From Chthoniobacteraceae bacterium (GTDB taxonomy: Bacteria; Verrucomicrobiota; Verrucomicrobiia; Chthoniobacterales; Chthoniobacteraceae), in NCBI GenBank assembly GCA_028293625.1, contig JAQGOL010000025.1, positions 1 to 64,000 on the forward strand: a DNA stretch of 64,000 bases, written 5' to 3'. Shown piece after piece: positions 16,801 to 26,372 of the stretch (the first letter of the stretch is position 1; each line of letters begins with the position of its first letter). The notes beneath the pieces were generated by a model that was not told the DNA's origin, made no database searches, and saw only the letters and a program-made list of their open reading frames with translations. A program made the position numbers and the translations under genes.

Positions 16801-18179
16801 CGCGCGAACCACTCGTTTTTATGGGTCAACAACGGCGGCAACTCGCTGGTAGTCAGCGCGCCTACATCCGCAATCACCGGTTTTGAGGGGCGGCCATGCG
16901 TGATTTTATAGATCCGTCCGGATTGCCTATGCATTCCATCGTCATCATGACACTCCCCGGTATCCGACCAATCGCTTAGAAAAACGCCGCCATCGGGTCC
17001 ATAGATGAGGTCGATCCCGCGGAACCAATCATCGGCCGATTGCGCCAAATCCGGTGCGCGCCGGCCGGTGTATCCGCCGCCGGTGCGTTCCAGGGTCTCG
17101 CGATTGAGGCGGCGCCCGTGGTAATTGATAGTGAAAAGTTCGCCGCGATAGTTCTCGGGCCAGTTGTCTCCGAGGTAAATCATCAGGCCGGTGTGAGCAT
17201 GTCCGCCGCCAGCCGAGGAGGAGGCGGCAGTGACTCCAATTTTGCGCACATCGCTCCAAATCTCGCGCGTATCCCAGTGGACATGGTCGGCATGCTGATC
17301 AATGAGCCGGTAAGCGTGCGGATTGTTATCCTGGCCAAACATCCGCACATAATGCGCGCCGGGGATGACGTGCCAGAGATGCCCGATAACGGTGTTAATA
17401 AAAAACGCCTCGCCGTATTCATTCCAATCCATGCCCCATGGGTTGGTGGTCCCTTCGCAGACAACCTCCACCGTGCCCCGCTTGGGATGGTAACGCCAGA
17501 CCCCGGGTCCCATGCGTGTCCTGGCGGTTTCCGCAGCGCCCGGCAGACCGATCATCGAACTGCCAAGAATACCCTGCCGTCCGTAGAGCCAGCCATCGGG
17601 GCCCCAGCGCAATCCATTCGCCATCGTATGGGCCGCGCGCGTGTAATCAAAACCATCAAGCACGATCTGCGGCTGCGCATCCGGCTGATCATCGTGATTT
17701 TTGTCCGGGATAAACACCAGGTTCGGCACCGTCAGGGCCCATACGCCGCCAAAGCCGACTTCGATACTCGTGAGCCGCTCCAGGTTATCGCAAAAAACCG
17801 TCCGCTTATCGTGGCGGCCATCACCATCGGTATCCTCCAGAATCACGATCCGATCGCGCAGCTTTAAGTCATAATACCCGCCACCGGCGCCCGCATACGT
17901 ATAACTCTCGGCCACCCAAAGCCGGCCGCGATCATCCAAACAGATCGCAATCGGCTGGCGCACATCGGGTTCCGCAGCGAAGACGCTTGCCTCAAATCCC
18001 TCGGGCAGCTGCCATTTCGTCACAGCCTCCGCGGCTGAAAGCGGCATGGTCTTGCGCGGCTCGGTATTAGTCGGCTCTGGAAAATCCGCCTGGACATGGG
18101 AAATCAGGGGAAGAAGCGCGATCCAGAACATTCCTGCCCGGCAAAGACGGGAGAGGTGTTGCGTAAACGGGTTGGCCAT
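13884..18179 (-). CDS. PVC-type membrane-bound dehydrogenase/heme protein fused to an SGNH hydrolase
   Basis: Large exported protein of 1431 residues with an N-terminal hydrophobic signal (MFWIALLPLISHVQA region). The N-terminal half is a sorbosone/glucose-dehydrogenase-like beta-propeller typical of planctomycete and verrucomicrobial membrane-bound dehydrogenases (PEGFEASVFAAEPDV, RLWVAESYTY). A helical HEAT-like region follows, then a cytochrome c site TCGTCHKMYGQGG near residue 885 of the kind seen in PVC heme-binding domains. After a beta-sandwich-like segment comes a C-terminal SGNH/GDSL hydrolase (about 1220-1431) with AWGDSVTECV and NHPNAEGM. Start 18179 (MANPF) is preferred over an upstream ATG with an implausible N-terminus. 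The combination suggests coupled oxidation and deacylation of an external carbohydrate, but the substrate is unknown. Confidence 0.88.
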   Translation of the reverse strand: MANPFTQHLSRLCRAGMFWIALLPLISHVQADFPEPTNTEPRKTMPLSAAEAVTKWQLPEGFEASVFAAEPDVRQPIAICLDDRGRLWVAESYTYAGAGGGYYDLKLRDRIVILEDTDGDGRHDKRTVFCDNLERLTSIEVGFGGVWALTVPNLVFIPDKNHDDQPDAQPQIVLDGFDYTRAAHTMANGLRWGPDGWLYGRQGILGSSMIGLPGAAETARTRMGPGVWRYHPKRGTVEVVCEGTTNPWGMDWNEYGEAFFINTVIGHLWHVIPGAHYVRMFGQDNNPHAYRLIDQHADHVHWDTREIWSDVRKIGVTAASSSAGGGHAHTGLMIYLGDNWPENYRGELFTINYHGRRLNRETLERTGGGYTGRRAPDLAQSADDWFRGIDLIYGPDGGVFLSDWSDTGECHDDDGMHRQSGRIYKITHGRPSKPVIADVGALTTSELPPLLTHKNEWFARHARRQLQERAGAGEEMGGVAAALVKQFAESGDKVHQLRALWSLHAIGRADAPFLRTQLVHSNEYVRAWAIRLLLDDKAAVDVETVAALTQCAKVESSAFVRLALASALQRMPLDARAAMAGPLLGHAEDAADHDLPLMLWYGIEPLAQSHPMELAKLGESSLFSATRTCIARRLTEDLNDPSGALSALLGHAATAPKEWQIDLLAGMSEALQGLRQAKPPAAWAALSTVLAKSQDPEVRNRYRTLGGIFGDASAIAAHREIALDGKASIEARRAALRSAIEARAEGLRALCETLFGASGLTSTAAAGLALNDDPATADFMIERFASTSDKPAVIGALLTRPAWVARLLDAVDAKKISAKELSAFNVRQIRGFKNADLTARVTTLWGEVHDSSADKLALIAKWKDYLTPAVLAQGDKTAGRALFTQTCGTCHKMYGQGGNVGPELTGGGRDNLEYLLGNIADPSAVVAKDYQLSILIMKDGRVLTGMIRGRDDRVLTLQTLTESVTVPDGDISQTQTIPTSLMPEGLLEALTPVQVRDLFAWLMDKNPPPAAPAAPGTARISLDGDWRIKVSLSDPASETTLDVAPPVHTVVTAEHFASIPLYNVEGGGWNNGAHLAGNIAEVCSTPDLIDIPTVTLRSGADPESHVFVRGKDWEIENSWGTFGRLPNGEIGEATPVFVSYGHTHLRQDSIVLGVDGKISLRQGAGAPAAPRAPSIAEGEKRLGTVWITGPMLKLTEDNLFPILETAYPKPSEPSHAAEKTLPHFMAKLRAGLPVRILAWGDSVTECVYLPHPERWQEQFASRLQAAFPQAKIELLTEGWGGRSTANYLKEPAGSSRNYQEKVLNLKPDLIISEFVNDAGLSSETVKSQYGRILADFQAIGAEWIILTPHYVRPAWMSLSREREIDADPRPYTAALRQFAAEHPVTLADASVRFGRLWRQGIPYTTLLVNSVNHPNAEGMKIFAETLIALFD

Positions 18180-18597
18180 AGTGGGGGAATTTGTTCGCTG
18201 AAACTGCTGCCAACCCAATTCTCCCCGGTTTCTTAGCGCGAAAAATGGCGGCGAAAGTGCCGCGCCCAAAAGGGTAAAAGCAGCACGGCTCGCCCATCGG
18301 TATGGGCGAGCCGCGATAGCTAACACTTAATCCCGCTCTTTATGCAACCGCGTTGACGCACTGAGCACAATCGTTGGCGCGGCGCCGATCCCGGCCTTCA
18401 GGGAACACGCTTAAAACGGCTCATTGACCGAGCCGGCCGAGGTCATCCAGATCCCAAAAGTCATTTCACAGCCCCCAAGAAAGCCGCTGATTTCGGCGGG
18501 GACGCGGGATTTTGGGCCGCCAACGGATTCAGGAAAGAATCCAATGAAAAGCACCAAAACGGACGTCATTTTAAATATTTTTAAAAATGGATCGAGC
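18180..18597. other. Intergenic region without a recognised gene
   Basis: About 418 bp between the starts and stops of two minus-strand genes. It should hold the promoter of the PVC dehydrogenase gene. An AT-rich imperfect palindrome (about 18567-18590, CATTTTAAA/TTTAAAAATG) lies just past the stop of the DUF2188-like gene. It lacks the GC stem of a classic terminator. No convincing ORF or RNA seen. Confidence 0.5.
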
Positions 18598-18822
18598 TCA
18601 GATCGCCACTGTCTTTTCAAGAGTCCCATCGGCCGAATAGACGGCAATTTCACTGGCATCCTGCGCAGCTCCAACCTGGCGTGCCAGTGCAACAGCATCC
18701 GCCTGATTGTCGGGACCAATCACACTCGCACCTGTGTCAGTTTTAACAACCCAGTGACCCTCCACCAACAGCACTTTTAAGGTGGTTGCGGCTTTTGCAG
18801 ATAAATCAGTGTCGGCATTCAT
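18598..18822 (-). CDS. Small DUF2188-like protein
   Basis: Protein of 74 residues. The pattern GHWVVKTDTGA, then a helix with ADAVALARQVG, then SEIAVYSADGTLEK fits the compact beta-alpha-beta DUF2188 fold (a strand with a tryptophan, a helix carrying an AxxxAR motif, a terminal strand with DG). Function is unknown for the family. The match is by pattern only, so the family call is moderate. Divergent from the glycosidase gene downstream in plus coordinates. Confidence 0.62.
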   Translation of the reverse strand: MNADTDLSAKAATTLKVLLVEGHWVVKTDTGASVIGPDNQADAVALARQVGAAQDASEIAVYSADGTLEKTVAI

Positions 18823-19046
18823 GCCACCAATTCGGGGTCGTGGCGCTTCACGGCCGGGAAACGCGGGAATTGAATGATCCTATCCATCTTAAAATACGAC
18901 ACTCGGTTAATAATTGGCATGCGCGGAATAACTCTGAAAGACACCGGTAAAAAAGCCGCTGCGACCCTGCCTGCCGCGGCCGTTGGCTTTCGCGAGAAAA
19001 TTTCCGCCAATCTCATCATTGAGTGGAAACTTTCGGCAAAGGCGGT

Positions 19047-20219
19047 ATGGCATGCGCCACCATGTTCCCTCCATTGCTGCTTCGCTGCGCCCTTGTCTGG
19101 ATTTTTGTCGCTTTCGCCTCCGCGCGCGCCATGGACGCGGAGTTTCGCGGCGCCTGGGTGGCGACCGTTTACAACCTCGATTGGCCTTCCAAACCGGGCC
19201 TCCCCGCCGCGGAACAAAAAGCGCAGTTAAGCCGCCTGCTTGATGCCGCGGTCGCAATGAAACTCAACGCCATCCTGCTTCAGGTGCGGCCTGCCAGTGA
19301 TGCGCTTTATGAATCCAAAAAGGAGCCGTGGACGAAGTTTTTGACCGGCAGGCAAGGCGTTTCACCCGGATACGATCCGCTGGCGTATGCCATCGCGGAA
19401 GCTCATGCGCGGGGATTGGAGCTGCATGCCTGGTTTAATCCATTTCGAGCCGCCACCACGGCCGGCGAAGCACTCGCGCCAAACCATGTTGCAAAACAAC
19501 ATCCCGAATGGGTGCGCCGTTACGCCGGACAGCTCTGGATTGATCCGGGCGAACCCGCCGCGCGCGATTATGTCATCTCGGTCATGGTCGATGTTGCGCG
19601 CCGTTACGACGTCGATGGAATCCATATTGACGACTACTTTTATCCTTATCCCAAAGGCGGCGCGGCTTTTCCCGACGACGCAACGGCTGCCAAATACGGC
19701 GCGGGCATGTCGCGAGCCGACTGGCGCCGGGACAATATCAACCGGTTTGTCCAATCGATGTATCGCAGCGTCAAGGCCGCGCGTCCCAAGGCCCGCGTCG
19801 GGATCAGCCCGTTTGGAATCTGGCGGCCGGGCGTGCCGGCGACGATCGAGGCGCAGCTCGATTCCTATGCGCAGCTCTTTTCGGATTCCCGCAAATGGCT
19901 CGCGGAAGGATGGTGCGATTACCTCGCCCCTCAGCTTTATTGGAGCATTGCGCCGTCCAAACAGAGTTTTCCCGTGCTGCTGGATTGGTGGCGGGCGCAG
20001 AGCCACGGCAAATCGGTCTGGCCTGGCATTGCCACCGAACGGATCGGCTCGGCACGCCCCGCCCAGGAGATGCTCGATCAGATCGCCCTCACCCGTCTCA
20101 ACTGCGACGGAGCTCCCGGGCATATCCATTGGAGCATGAAATCGCTTCTTAAAAACCAGGGTGGCATTGCGGATAAACTGCGGGCCGGTCCTTATGCACA
20201 AAGAGCGGCTTTGCCCTGA
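19047..20219 (+). CDS. Exported glycosyl hydrolase-like protein (GHL10/DUF187 family)
   Basis: Protein of 390 residues with a signal peptide (MFPPLLLRCALVWIFVAFA) and a TIM-barrel typical of GHL10 proteins: FRGAWVATVYNLDWPS at the mature N-terminus, LHAWFNPFRA, DGIHIDDYFYPYP (putative catalytic acidic strand end), and VGISPFGIWRPG. The family acts on extracellular or cell-wall-associated polysaccharide; the exact substrate is unproved. I chose ATG 19047, preceded by AAAGGCGG; a GTG at 19023 and an ATG at 19062 are alternatives. No carbohydrate-binding module is attached. Confidence 0.88.
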   Translation: MACATMFPPLLLRCALVWIFVAFASARAMDAEFRGAWVATVYNLDWPSKPGLPAAEQKAQLSRLLDAAVAMKLNAILLQVRPASDALYESKKEPWTKFLTGRQGVSPGYDPLAYAIAEAHARGLELHAWFNPFRAATTAGEALAPNHVAKQHPEWVRRYAGQLWIDPGEPAARDYVISVMVDVARRYDVDGIHIDDYFYPYPKGGAAFPDDATAAKYGAGMSRADWRRDNINRFVQSMYRSVKAARPKARVGISPFGIWRPGVPATIEAQLDSYAQLFSDSRKWLAEGWCDYLAPQLYWSIAPSKQSFPVLLDWWRAQSHGKSVWPGIATERIGSARPAQEMLDQIALTRLNCDGAPGHIHWSMKSLLKNQGGIADKLRAGPYAQRAALP

Positions 20220-20313
20220 GCGGCGTGTATTGCCTGCGTAGGTGATTCAGGAAACCAGCTACGCATAGCAGTTGCCGCTTTGTTTCCAAAAGCGTTTCTT
20301 GTAGGAAGCGGTA

Positions 20314-21030
20314 ATGGAACCCTATGAAAAGGCCGCGGAGCAAATTCTCGCGCATACCCGCGCCGTCTATCAGCCGCAGCATGATTACGCGGCGGCTGAT
20401 CAAAACGATTTCAAGCATCTGGATCTGAAATGGTACGCCAAGGCTGCCGAAAAACTCCAGGAACGCGGTTTCCGGCTGCTGGGGGACCAGGAAGATCGCA
20501 CCATCACAAATGCGCCGGGCGGCTATCTTAAGCCTGTCATGCTCCGCGTGCTGGTTTCCGCGGACGGCATGATTATCGCCACGCTTTATCATCCCAAGCC
20601 TGTGCTCTGGCTTCGGATCCTCTTCTTTGTGCTTGGAAAGAGCCTGGCCAAAACGATCGATTTTGAAAGCGAGTCCGAAGACGGCACTTTTGTAAGCACC
20701 AGCAATGCGGAAGCGGCTGCCGCCATACAGCTTCCGCCCGGGATTTCGATGCGATATCTGCCAAAGCAGACTACGCTGGAAGCGCTTTATACCTGCCAGA
20801 GAGAGACGTTGAACCAGACTCCTCAAAAAACCTTCAAACGCTTCCAGTCATTGGAGGAAATCATCAAGGCCCAGGATCGCATGAATGCGATTAAGGCCGC
20901 TTTTCGGCAGGAGATAGGCGAGGTCAGCCGCGAAGAAATTGAAAGGTCCGTTGGCAGCCGGGACGACTCGACAGAATCCGTTTACCAAGAAATTCAGGAC
21001 CTCCGCAGTCGCGAAAAGTCGGGCTTGTAG
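20314..21030 (+). CDS. Protein of unknown function
   Basis: Protein of 238 residues with no motif I recognise. A helical N-terminus (EKAAEQILAHTR) leads to an alpha/beta part with one moderately hydrophobic stretch (LWLRILFFVLG near 105) that may be buried rather than membrane-spanning. The C-terminal 80 residues are charged and probably helical. AGGAAG lies 8 bases before the ATG, supporting the start. Codon use matches its neighbours. Convergent with the LTD/CotH gene (51-bp gap). Confidence 0.7.
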   Translation: MEPYEKAAEQILAHTRAVYQPQHDYAAADQNDFKHLDLKWYAKAAEKLQERGFRLLGDQEDRTITNAPGGYLKPVMLRVLVSADGMIIATLYHPKPVLWLRILFFVLGKSLAKTIDFESESEDGTFVSTSNAEAAAAIQLPPGISMRYLPKQTTLEALYTCQRETLNQTPQKTFKRFQSLEEIIKAQDRMNAIKAAFRQEIGEVSREEIERSVGSRDDSTESVYQEIQDLRSREKSGL

Positions 21031-21081
21031 ATCGCCTGCAAGGGCAAGTCCGGCGTTGAAGCCCTCATCGCATCAAGCTTT

Positions 21082-24000
21082 TCATGGGAAGATCTCAATA
21101 AGAAGGCGGCCGAAATAGTTGCCTGTCACAGGCGAAGGCGCGCGATACTCAACAGTCTCGGTGCCGTCACCGTTATTGACGCTGCCGGTATGAATCAACG
21201 GCTCCCACTTTGTCAGGTTGATTGAGTAGCTCGGAAAGTAGTCTGTATCCGATCCGCGGATACTTCGCCGAAACCGGAAGACAAAGTAGCTCGATTCAAT
21301 GCCGTTGATAAGGAACGGTTCGATGGCGGCAACGGGTGAGCGGCCGGTTGTCGGCAGGAGCGGGTTCGTGCGGAAAGCATACTCAAACGCGTTTGAAAGG
21401 CCATCGTTGTCCTGATCATCCAGTGGCGCGGTCAGTGTGAGCGCGGGAGAAAGTGACAGCCAGCTTGAAAATGTCTCATTCTCCACAGCGCCCGGGCTAC
21501 CGCCGATCACGGCGCTGCTGCTCCAGTGAATTGGCAACGCGGGGTCGGGATTTGTTTGAGGCCGCCGCAGGATAAGCGAGTATCCGCGTCCATCGGCGCT
21601 CGCGGGCCATGGACCCGTGTCGCTATAAGTAAAGCTCGTGATGGGAGCGCTTGCCGAGCTGACGAGCGTTACCGTTTCCCCCGAGTGGCTGAAGCGTCCG
21701 ATGAAAACGCCCGTGGCCGCAAAGCCCGCGCGCGATTGGAATGCCGCGGCATTGCGGGCCAGGACCAAGACTCCACCGGGCGGCACGATTGTGCTCGCCG
21801 TAAAATTGAACGTCAGACCTTGGGTAAAGGCGCTTCCGGCAAGTTCCACAGCGGCGGGACTGATGTTGTGCAGCTCAATAAATTGGAAGTCGTCCGCATC
21901 GGAAAATCCGGCGCTCTGCTCAGCAAGCGTGGGATCGGCGGGATGATAATGGATTTCGGAAACAACCGTGTTCAGCGCACTCGCGGCGACATTCGTAGTA
22001 TTGCTCGTCACCGTGATTGTATCGGAGCCAGCGGCGGTCCCGTGCTGATCGGCTGCCAGGAGGGTGATGGCGTTGATGCCGGCGATAAGCGGGATGGTGA
22101 CACGCCACGTTGTGTTGGTAAGCCAGGTAACGTTCAGCGGCGCCGTTTGACCGCCCCGGGAAATGGTATAAACATCGCTCCAACCGCTCCCCTCAAGCGT
22201 GACGCTGTTTGCGGCGGTGGTGAAGTCCGCCCCTCCATTGGTGCTGATAACAAATGGCACGGCCGGTGGAAGCTGCGTAAGCGCGTAACTGCCGCGCGCA
22301 CCAACATAGCTCCCAATCGCCGCAAACTCCGCGCCTTCGCCAGTAACAGCCGCGAGATGGTTAATCCACGGGGTCAGGTAAGTGGAATTGAAGGTGGTAT
22401 TGACCAGGTCAAGCAGATGGCTGTCAAAGGCGCGCTTGTAAGCCGTGATAGTGAAAAGCGTCTGAATATTCTGATAAGCGCCGTTGCTGTCGGTGGTCGG
22501 CACAAGCGAGGAGTTTGTGGCGAGGTTGAAGGCGCGATCAAGATCCCACGGCAGCGCGATAAGCCGGCTATCGGTCGGGCGCGCGTAGAGACGCCAGTTA
22601 TGCGGGTAAAGCCGGCCGTACTGGTCGTCGTTTCCATAAAGGCCCATCAGCGCCCAAGTGCGCATCCATTGATCGACGTCGATGGTGGCGTCGATTTCAT
22701 TTGTGAATGCCGAACCGCCAAGCGCAAACGCCCGGTTTAAGCGGATAACGGTGCGGTAATCATCGGCCTTGCGCCGATTGCGAAGCTGCCATTGCCAACG
22801 ATATGATTCCTTGTCCGCGCCGCGGTCAGCCAAGCCGAGAAAGCCGCGCGTGTGGTTGTATGGATTGTTTAGTTTAAGACTTTCCGGCGCCCCATCGATT
22901 GTTCCATTTGGCTGGTAGAGCAGCTCGTTGTTAAAAACAATCCCGTTACTTTCATGCGGGAACAGGCTTTTCAAAAATACACTGGTCGTGCGCGCCGCCG
23001 CAATGAGCGCGGGCGCATTGATTCCACCCGGGCCGATTACTTTCGCCACGTCATCATACTGGCTCCAGTATCCGCCACCAGCTCGGTTAAGAATGTGCTT
23101 GGCGACGATCTCCTTCAGATTGCCGGCCCGTTCAATACTGACATTGGTATGCACACCGCGGAACGGCTGCTCGGGTGGAAAATCAATGCTGTAGCCAAAC
23201 TCCGTGGCGGCATAGCGTCCAAACGCACTTCCTTTGAGCCCAATGCCGCATTGGTAATAAGCCGTGCGCTCATCCTCGATTACCGTGCCCGGATAAAGCT
23301 GATTGCTCATCCGGTTTGTATTTAGAAACAGCGCCGCCTCGTTTTCGGGCGAAATGAGCACGCGAAAGGTCCCCCTTAATCCGCTTGTATCAGCGCCGCC
23401 GTCGTTGACGCGATAGAACGCACCGCCTTTCTCTCCTGCCGCCGGCCACTTCGCATTTACCCCAGGTAAATCAGTCGCACTGATATAAAATTGCACAAGC
23501 GCGCCGGCAGATTGTCCGGGCACATTCGCTGTATAACGTCCATCGACGCCGGACGCCATCGCCACGTTTTGCCATGCGCCACTGTTAACCCGGTAGAAAA
23601 GCAGGACGCTTGCAACGCCATCGGGATCGCCAGGCAAAGCGGAAACCGTGACGGGCGCATTTGCCGCCGGGACGATAGGTGAATGCGCGACGCCGCTTAC
23701 TACCGGCCCCGCATTTGCGATGGCCACGCTGTTTTGGAAGCCCGGCGTGCCCCATCGATTACCTACCGCAAGCAGTGAGGTCTGTTGAAGGTAGTTGAAG
23801 TAAAGCCGCGTGTTGACCTGGTTTGAGCCGGCAAGCCAGCGCGCCCTGAATGAAATGGTATAGGTGTTGCCGATTGTCACGTGCCTGCCCGAGGCGAAAG
23901 TCGTCTCAATCCGATTATGCTTGTCGTCCGTATGTCCGGTGGAAACCACGCGCAGGCATTTGTTTGTTGAATCATCCGGGTCGGCCACCACAACGGTGCG

Positions 24001-26262
24001 GCCGTGGATCCCATGCGTGCCGAGCAGACGCCATTTGAGCGGGCTGCCGCCGAGCGCGTCGGCCTGGAACGTGCCGTTTTGGATAAACTCCGTGTTGGCA
24101 CCGGACGGATTCTCACGCACGCTGACGTCGTCGAGCAGCAATTCGCCGCTATCGAGCAACCCGAGCAGGAAGTCGAAGAACGTGTCGTTGCCGATGCCGT
24201 CGTCCGTCGCGACGGCCGTGTAGGAGATCGTCTGCCAAATACCAAGCTGCGCGGTTGCACTTGCACCCCACGATTCCGCCGCCGCATTCTCGGAGGCGGG
24301 ATCACGCAACTCGAGGCTCGCTCCACCGCCGGCGGCTGTCTCCGGCCAGCGGCCCCCTTCTTCGTAATGAACTTCATCCGCGGGATTGCCGGAGGTCTCC
24401 TCCAAAGTAAGCGTGTCCCCATCGCCCAGGCTGCCGCTGAAATTGCCGATGATTGCGCGCCCCGGATATTTCGCGAGCAATGCCGCGGCGTTGTTACTGA
24501 CAACAAGCAATTGTCCGGCCCCAAGAGAAGTCCCCGGCGGGAACGTATAAGTAATTCCGTCGCTGAATTTCCACCCACTTAAATCGACCACGGCGCTACT
24601 GCGATTCTTTAACTCCACCCATTGCTCGGACGACTCGTCAAAGGCGTGATAGAAAATTTCATTAATCACAATGCCCGCCTGAAGGCTGAATACATTTGCA
24701 GATCCAAAGGTCGGCGCACTTGGCCGTAGCCAGCGGCCGGTGCCGGGAATCTGCCGGGCGCGCGATGTGCCCGCCACTTTCACCGCGTCGACCAACTGCA
24801 TGCCGGCACGCAGAAAGAGCCGTGCGTTGTTAAGTGGGCGAAAATGAAGCGCGGTTTCATTCACCACCAGATAGGCGCCGGCGGCCAGGGTTGTTACGGG
24901 AAAATTGTAGCTCGCACCAGTGTCGCCGTTTACCAGCTGCCAGCCTGTCATGATCACAGGATTCGTGCCGCCATTGTACAGTTCACATTGCCAGAGCCCA
25001 TCGGACGTGCCGCTTACTTCGTTGAAAAAAACCATCGGCAGCGTCGCATTCCAGGGCGCGTTCAGAGGAAAATTCGCGGCACCAGGCGTGCCGTTGACGC
25101 CAAGGCTCCAGGCCCAGTTGGCCGGCATTCCACCACCCTGAGGGTCGATTTTTGAAAGCGTGAATCCGGAGCCGTCGGGTGCGACCGGCCATTTCCCCGA
25201 ATCCCCATAACTGAACTCCTCCATGAGCCGCCGCTTTTCCAAGCTGGCCGAGTAACTCCCCGTCTCCACCGGGGCCGGTGTGCCACCCGGTTCGATAAAA
25301 AGCTGAAGGCCGCTCCAGTTAGCCTCACCGCCGGGCGCATCGGCATTGCCACTGATTTTCCCCGCAGCGTCCGGATGAATACCCGAGATCAGCACACCAC
25401 CGCCAACCGGCGCGGTGAATGCCGCATCATCGGCAATAGATCCGTTGCCATTCACATCGGCCTTAATACGCACCGAGCGCACGAAACTTCCGTAGAGCCA
25501 GATGCTATATACTTTTGCCGGATTTAATCCCGTGAACTGCCACGTCACGCTTGACGCGGAATTTCCCGCGGCAAGGAACAGGTAATCATTCAAGAGCGCA
25601 CTGCCCGGCGCGTAACTGAACCCGCTGATAGTGCCATTGATGACGAACCCAACACTGCTCGTAGTTCCCGCGCTATCTTTTAGACTGGCAAGGGCGGGGT
25701 TGATACTCGTCCCTGGGTGGCCGGCGATCGTGAGCAGATTCCAGATATTTCCAAAGCCGCTTACCGGTTCCACACCGCTCATCGGTGTCGGCGGCACCTG
25801 GCCAAATGCGCCGGCCGCCCCGTCTCCCTGTATGTCGATGCTCCAAAGTTCGTTTGAGGCAGGCGCCGGCGGTGGACTCGGCCGGGTGCGCAGAGCCCGG
25901 TTGTTGTTCCAAAGCTGCAGCGTTTCGCCATCATTGGAAAGTGATCCGGTAAAAGGGCCCGCCGCGCCCGCATATCCTGTAGCCGCCTGCAAAGCCAAAG
26001 GATCTTTTGCTACGACAAGGTAACCGCGCGCGGGAATGATTGTCCCCTCCGGAAAATCGAAGGTGATCCCGCCATCAAACCGCCAGCCCGAGATATCGAC
26101 ATTCACCGAGAGCTGATTGTGTAACTCCACAAACTCAAGCGCGGCATTGGAGGGATTGTAATGAACCTCGTTGACGACAACAACACTGTCGCCCGCGCCG
26201 AACAGTCGACCGCATAGTAAAAGACTAACAGCAACAAGGAATGATAAGATCCGCGTGTTCAT
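21082..26262 (-). CDS. Giant exported lamin-tail-domain / CotH-kinase-like protein
   Basis: Protein of 1726 residues with a signal peptide (ILSFLVAVSLLLCGRLFGA). Several lamin-tail (LTD) modules are visible by their repeated NEVHYNP/NEIFYH/SEIHYHP strand and GWRFDGGITF-type turns, near residues 28, 411, 534 and 1437. A CotH-like atypical kinase region lies at about 950-1290, with NDDQYGRLYPHNWRLY and ALPWDLDRAF near 1215-1240 matching the family's HN and PWDxD motifs. The final 100 residues resemble the C-terminal region of other verrucomicrobial LTD proteins; there is no PEP-CTERM anchor. It lies 110 bp downstream of the PEP-CTERM gene on the same strand, so co-expression is likely. A surface or matrix role is inferred; kinase activity is unproved. 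Confidence 0.85.
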   Translation of the reverse strand: MNTRILSFLVAVSLLLCGRLFGAGDSVVVVNEVHYNPSNAALEFVELHNQLSVNVDISGWRFDGGITFDFPEGTIIPARGYLVVAKDPLALQAATGYAGAAGPFTGSLSNDGETLQLWNNNRALRTRPSPPPAPASNELWSIDIQGDGAAGAFGQVPPTPMSGVEPVSGFGNIWNLLTIAGHPGTSINPALASLKDSAGTTSSVGFVINGTISGFSYAPGSALLNDYLFLAAGNSASSVTWQFTGLNPAKVYSIWLYGSFVRSVRIKADVNGNGSIADDAAFTAPVGGGVLISGIHPDAAGKISGNADAPGGEANWSGLQLFIEPGGTPAPVETGSYSASLEKRRLMEEFSYGDSGKWPVAPDGSGFTLSKIDPQGGGMPANWAWSLGVNGTPGAANFPLNAPWNATLPMVFFNEVSGTSDGLWQCELYNGGTNPVIMTGWQLVNGDTGASYNFPVTTLAAGAYLVVNETALHFRPLNNARLFLRAGMQLVDAVKVAGTSRARQIPGTGRWLRPSAPTFGSANVFSLQAGIVINEIFYHAFDESSEQWVELKNRSSAVVDLSGWKFSDGITYTFPPGTSLGAGQLLVVSNNAAALLAKYPGRAIIGNFSGSLGDGDTLTLEETSGNPADEVHYEEGGRWPETAAGGGASLELRDPASENAAAESWGASATAQLGIWQTISYTAVATDDGIGNDTFFDFLLGLLDSGELLLDDVSVRENPSGANTEFIQNGTFQADALGGSPLKWRLLGTHGIHGRTVVVADPDDSTNKCLRVVSTGHTDDKHNRIETTFASGRHVTIGNTYTISFRARWLAGSNQVNTRLYFNYLQQTSLLAVGNRWGTPGFQNSVAIANAGPVVSGVAHSPIVPAANAPVTVSALPGDPDGVASVLLFYRVNSGAWQNVAMASGVDGRYTANVPGQSAGALVQFYISATDLPGVNAKWPAAGEKGGAFYRVNDGGADTSGLRGTFRVLISPENEAALFLNTNRMSNQLYPGTVIEDERTAYYQCGIGLKGSAFGRYAATEFGYSIDFPPEQPFRGVHTNVSIERAGNLKEIVAKHILNRAGGGYWSQYDDVAKVIGPGGINAPALIAAARTTSVFLKSLFPHESNGIVFNNELLYQPNGTIDGAPESLKLNNPYNHTRGFLGLADRGADKESYRWQWQLRNRRKADDYRTVIRLNRAFALGGSAFTNEIDATIDVDQWMRTWALMGLYGNDDQYGRLYPHNWRLYARPTDSRLIALPWDLDRAFNLATNSSLVPTTDSNGAYQNIQTLFTITAYKRAFDSHLLDLVNTTFNSTYLTPWINHLAAVTGEGAEFAAIGSYVGARGSYALTQLPPAVPFVISTNGGADFTTAANSVTLEGSGWSDVYTISRGGQTAPLNVTWLTNTTWRVTIPLIAGINAITLLAADQHGTAAGSDTITVTSNTTNVAASALNTVVSEIHYHPADPTLAEQSAGFSDADDFQFIELHNISPAAVELAGSAFTQGLTFNFTASTIVPPGGVLVLARNAAAFQSRAGFAATGVFIGRFSHSGETVTLVSSASAPITSFTYSDTGPWPASADGRGYSLILRRPQTNPDPALPIHWSSSAVIGGSPGAVENETFSSWLSLSPALTLTAPLDDQDNDGLSNAFEYAFRTNPLLPTTGRSPVAAIEPFLINGIESSYFVFRFRRSIRGSDTDYFPSYSINLTKWEPLIHTGSVNNGDGTETVEYRAPSPVTGNYFGRLLIEIFP

Positions 26263-26372
26263 TTTTAGGGGGAATCCTCACTTCATTCTTACTCGTAATC
26301 TTAATCTTCCCTTCTTCCGCGTGCGCGCTTGCCAGGTAAAGACGAGATTACGATTACGAGGGGGAAATCTAT

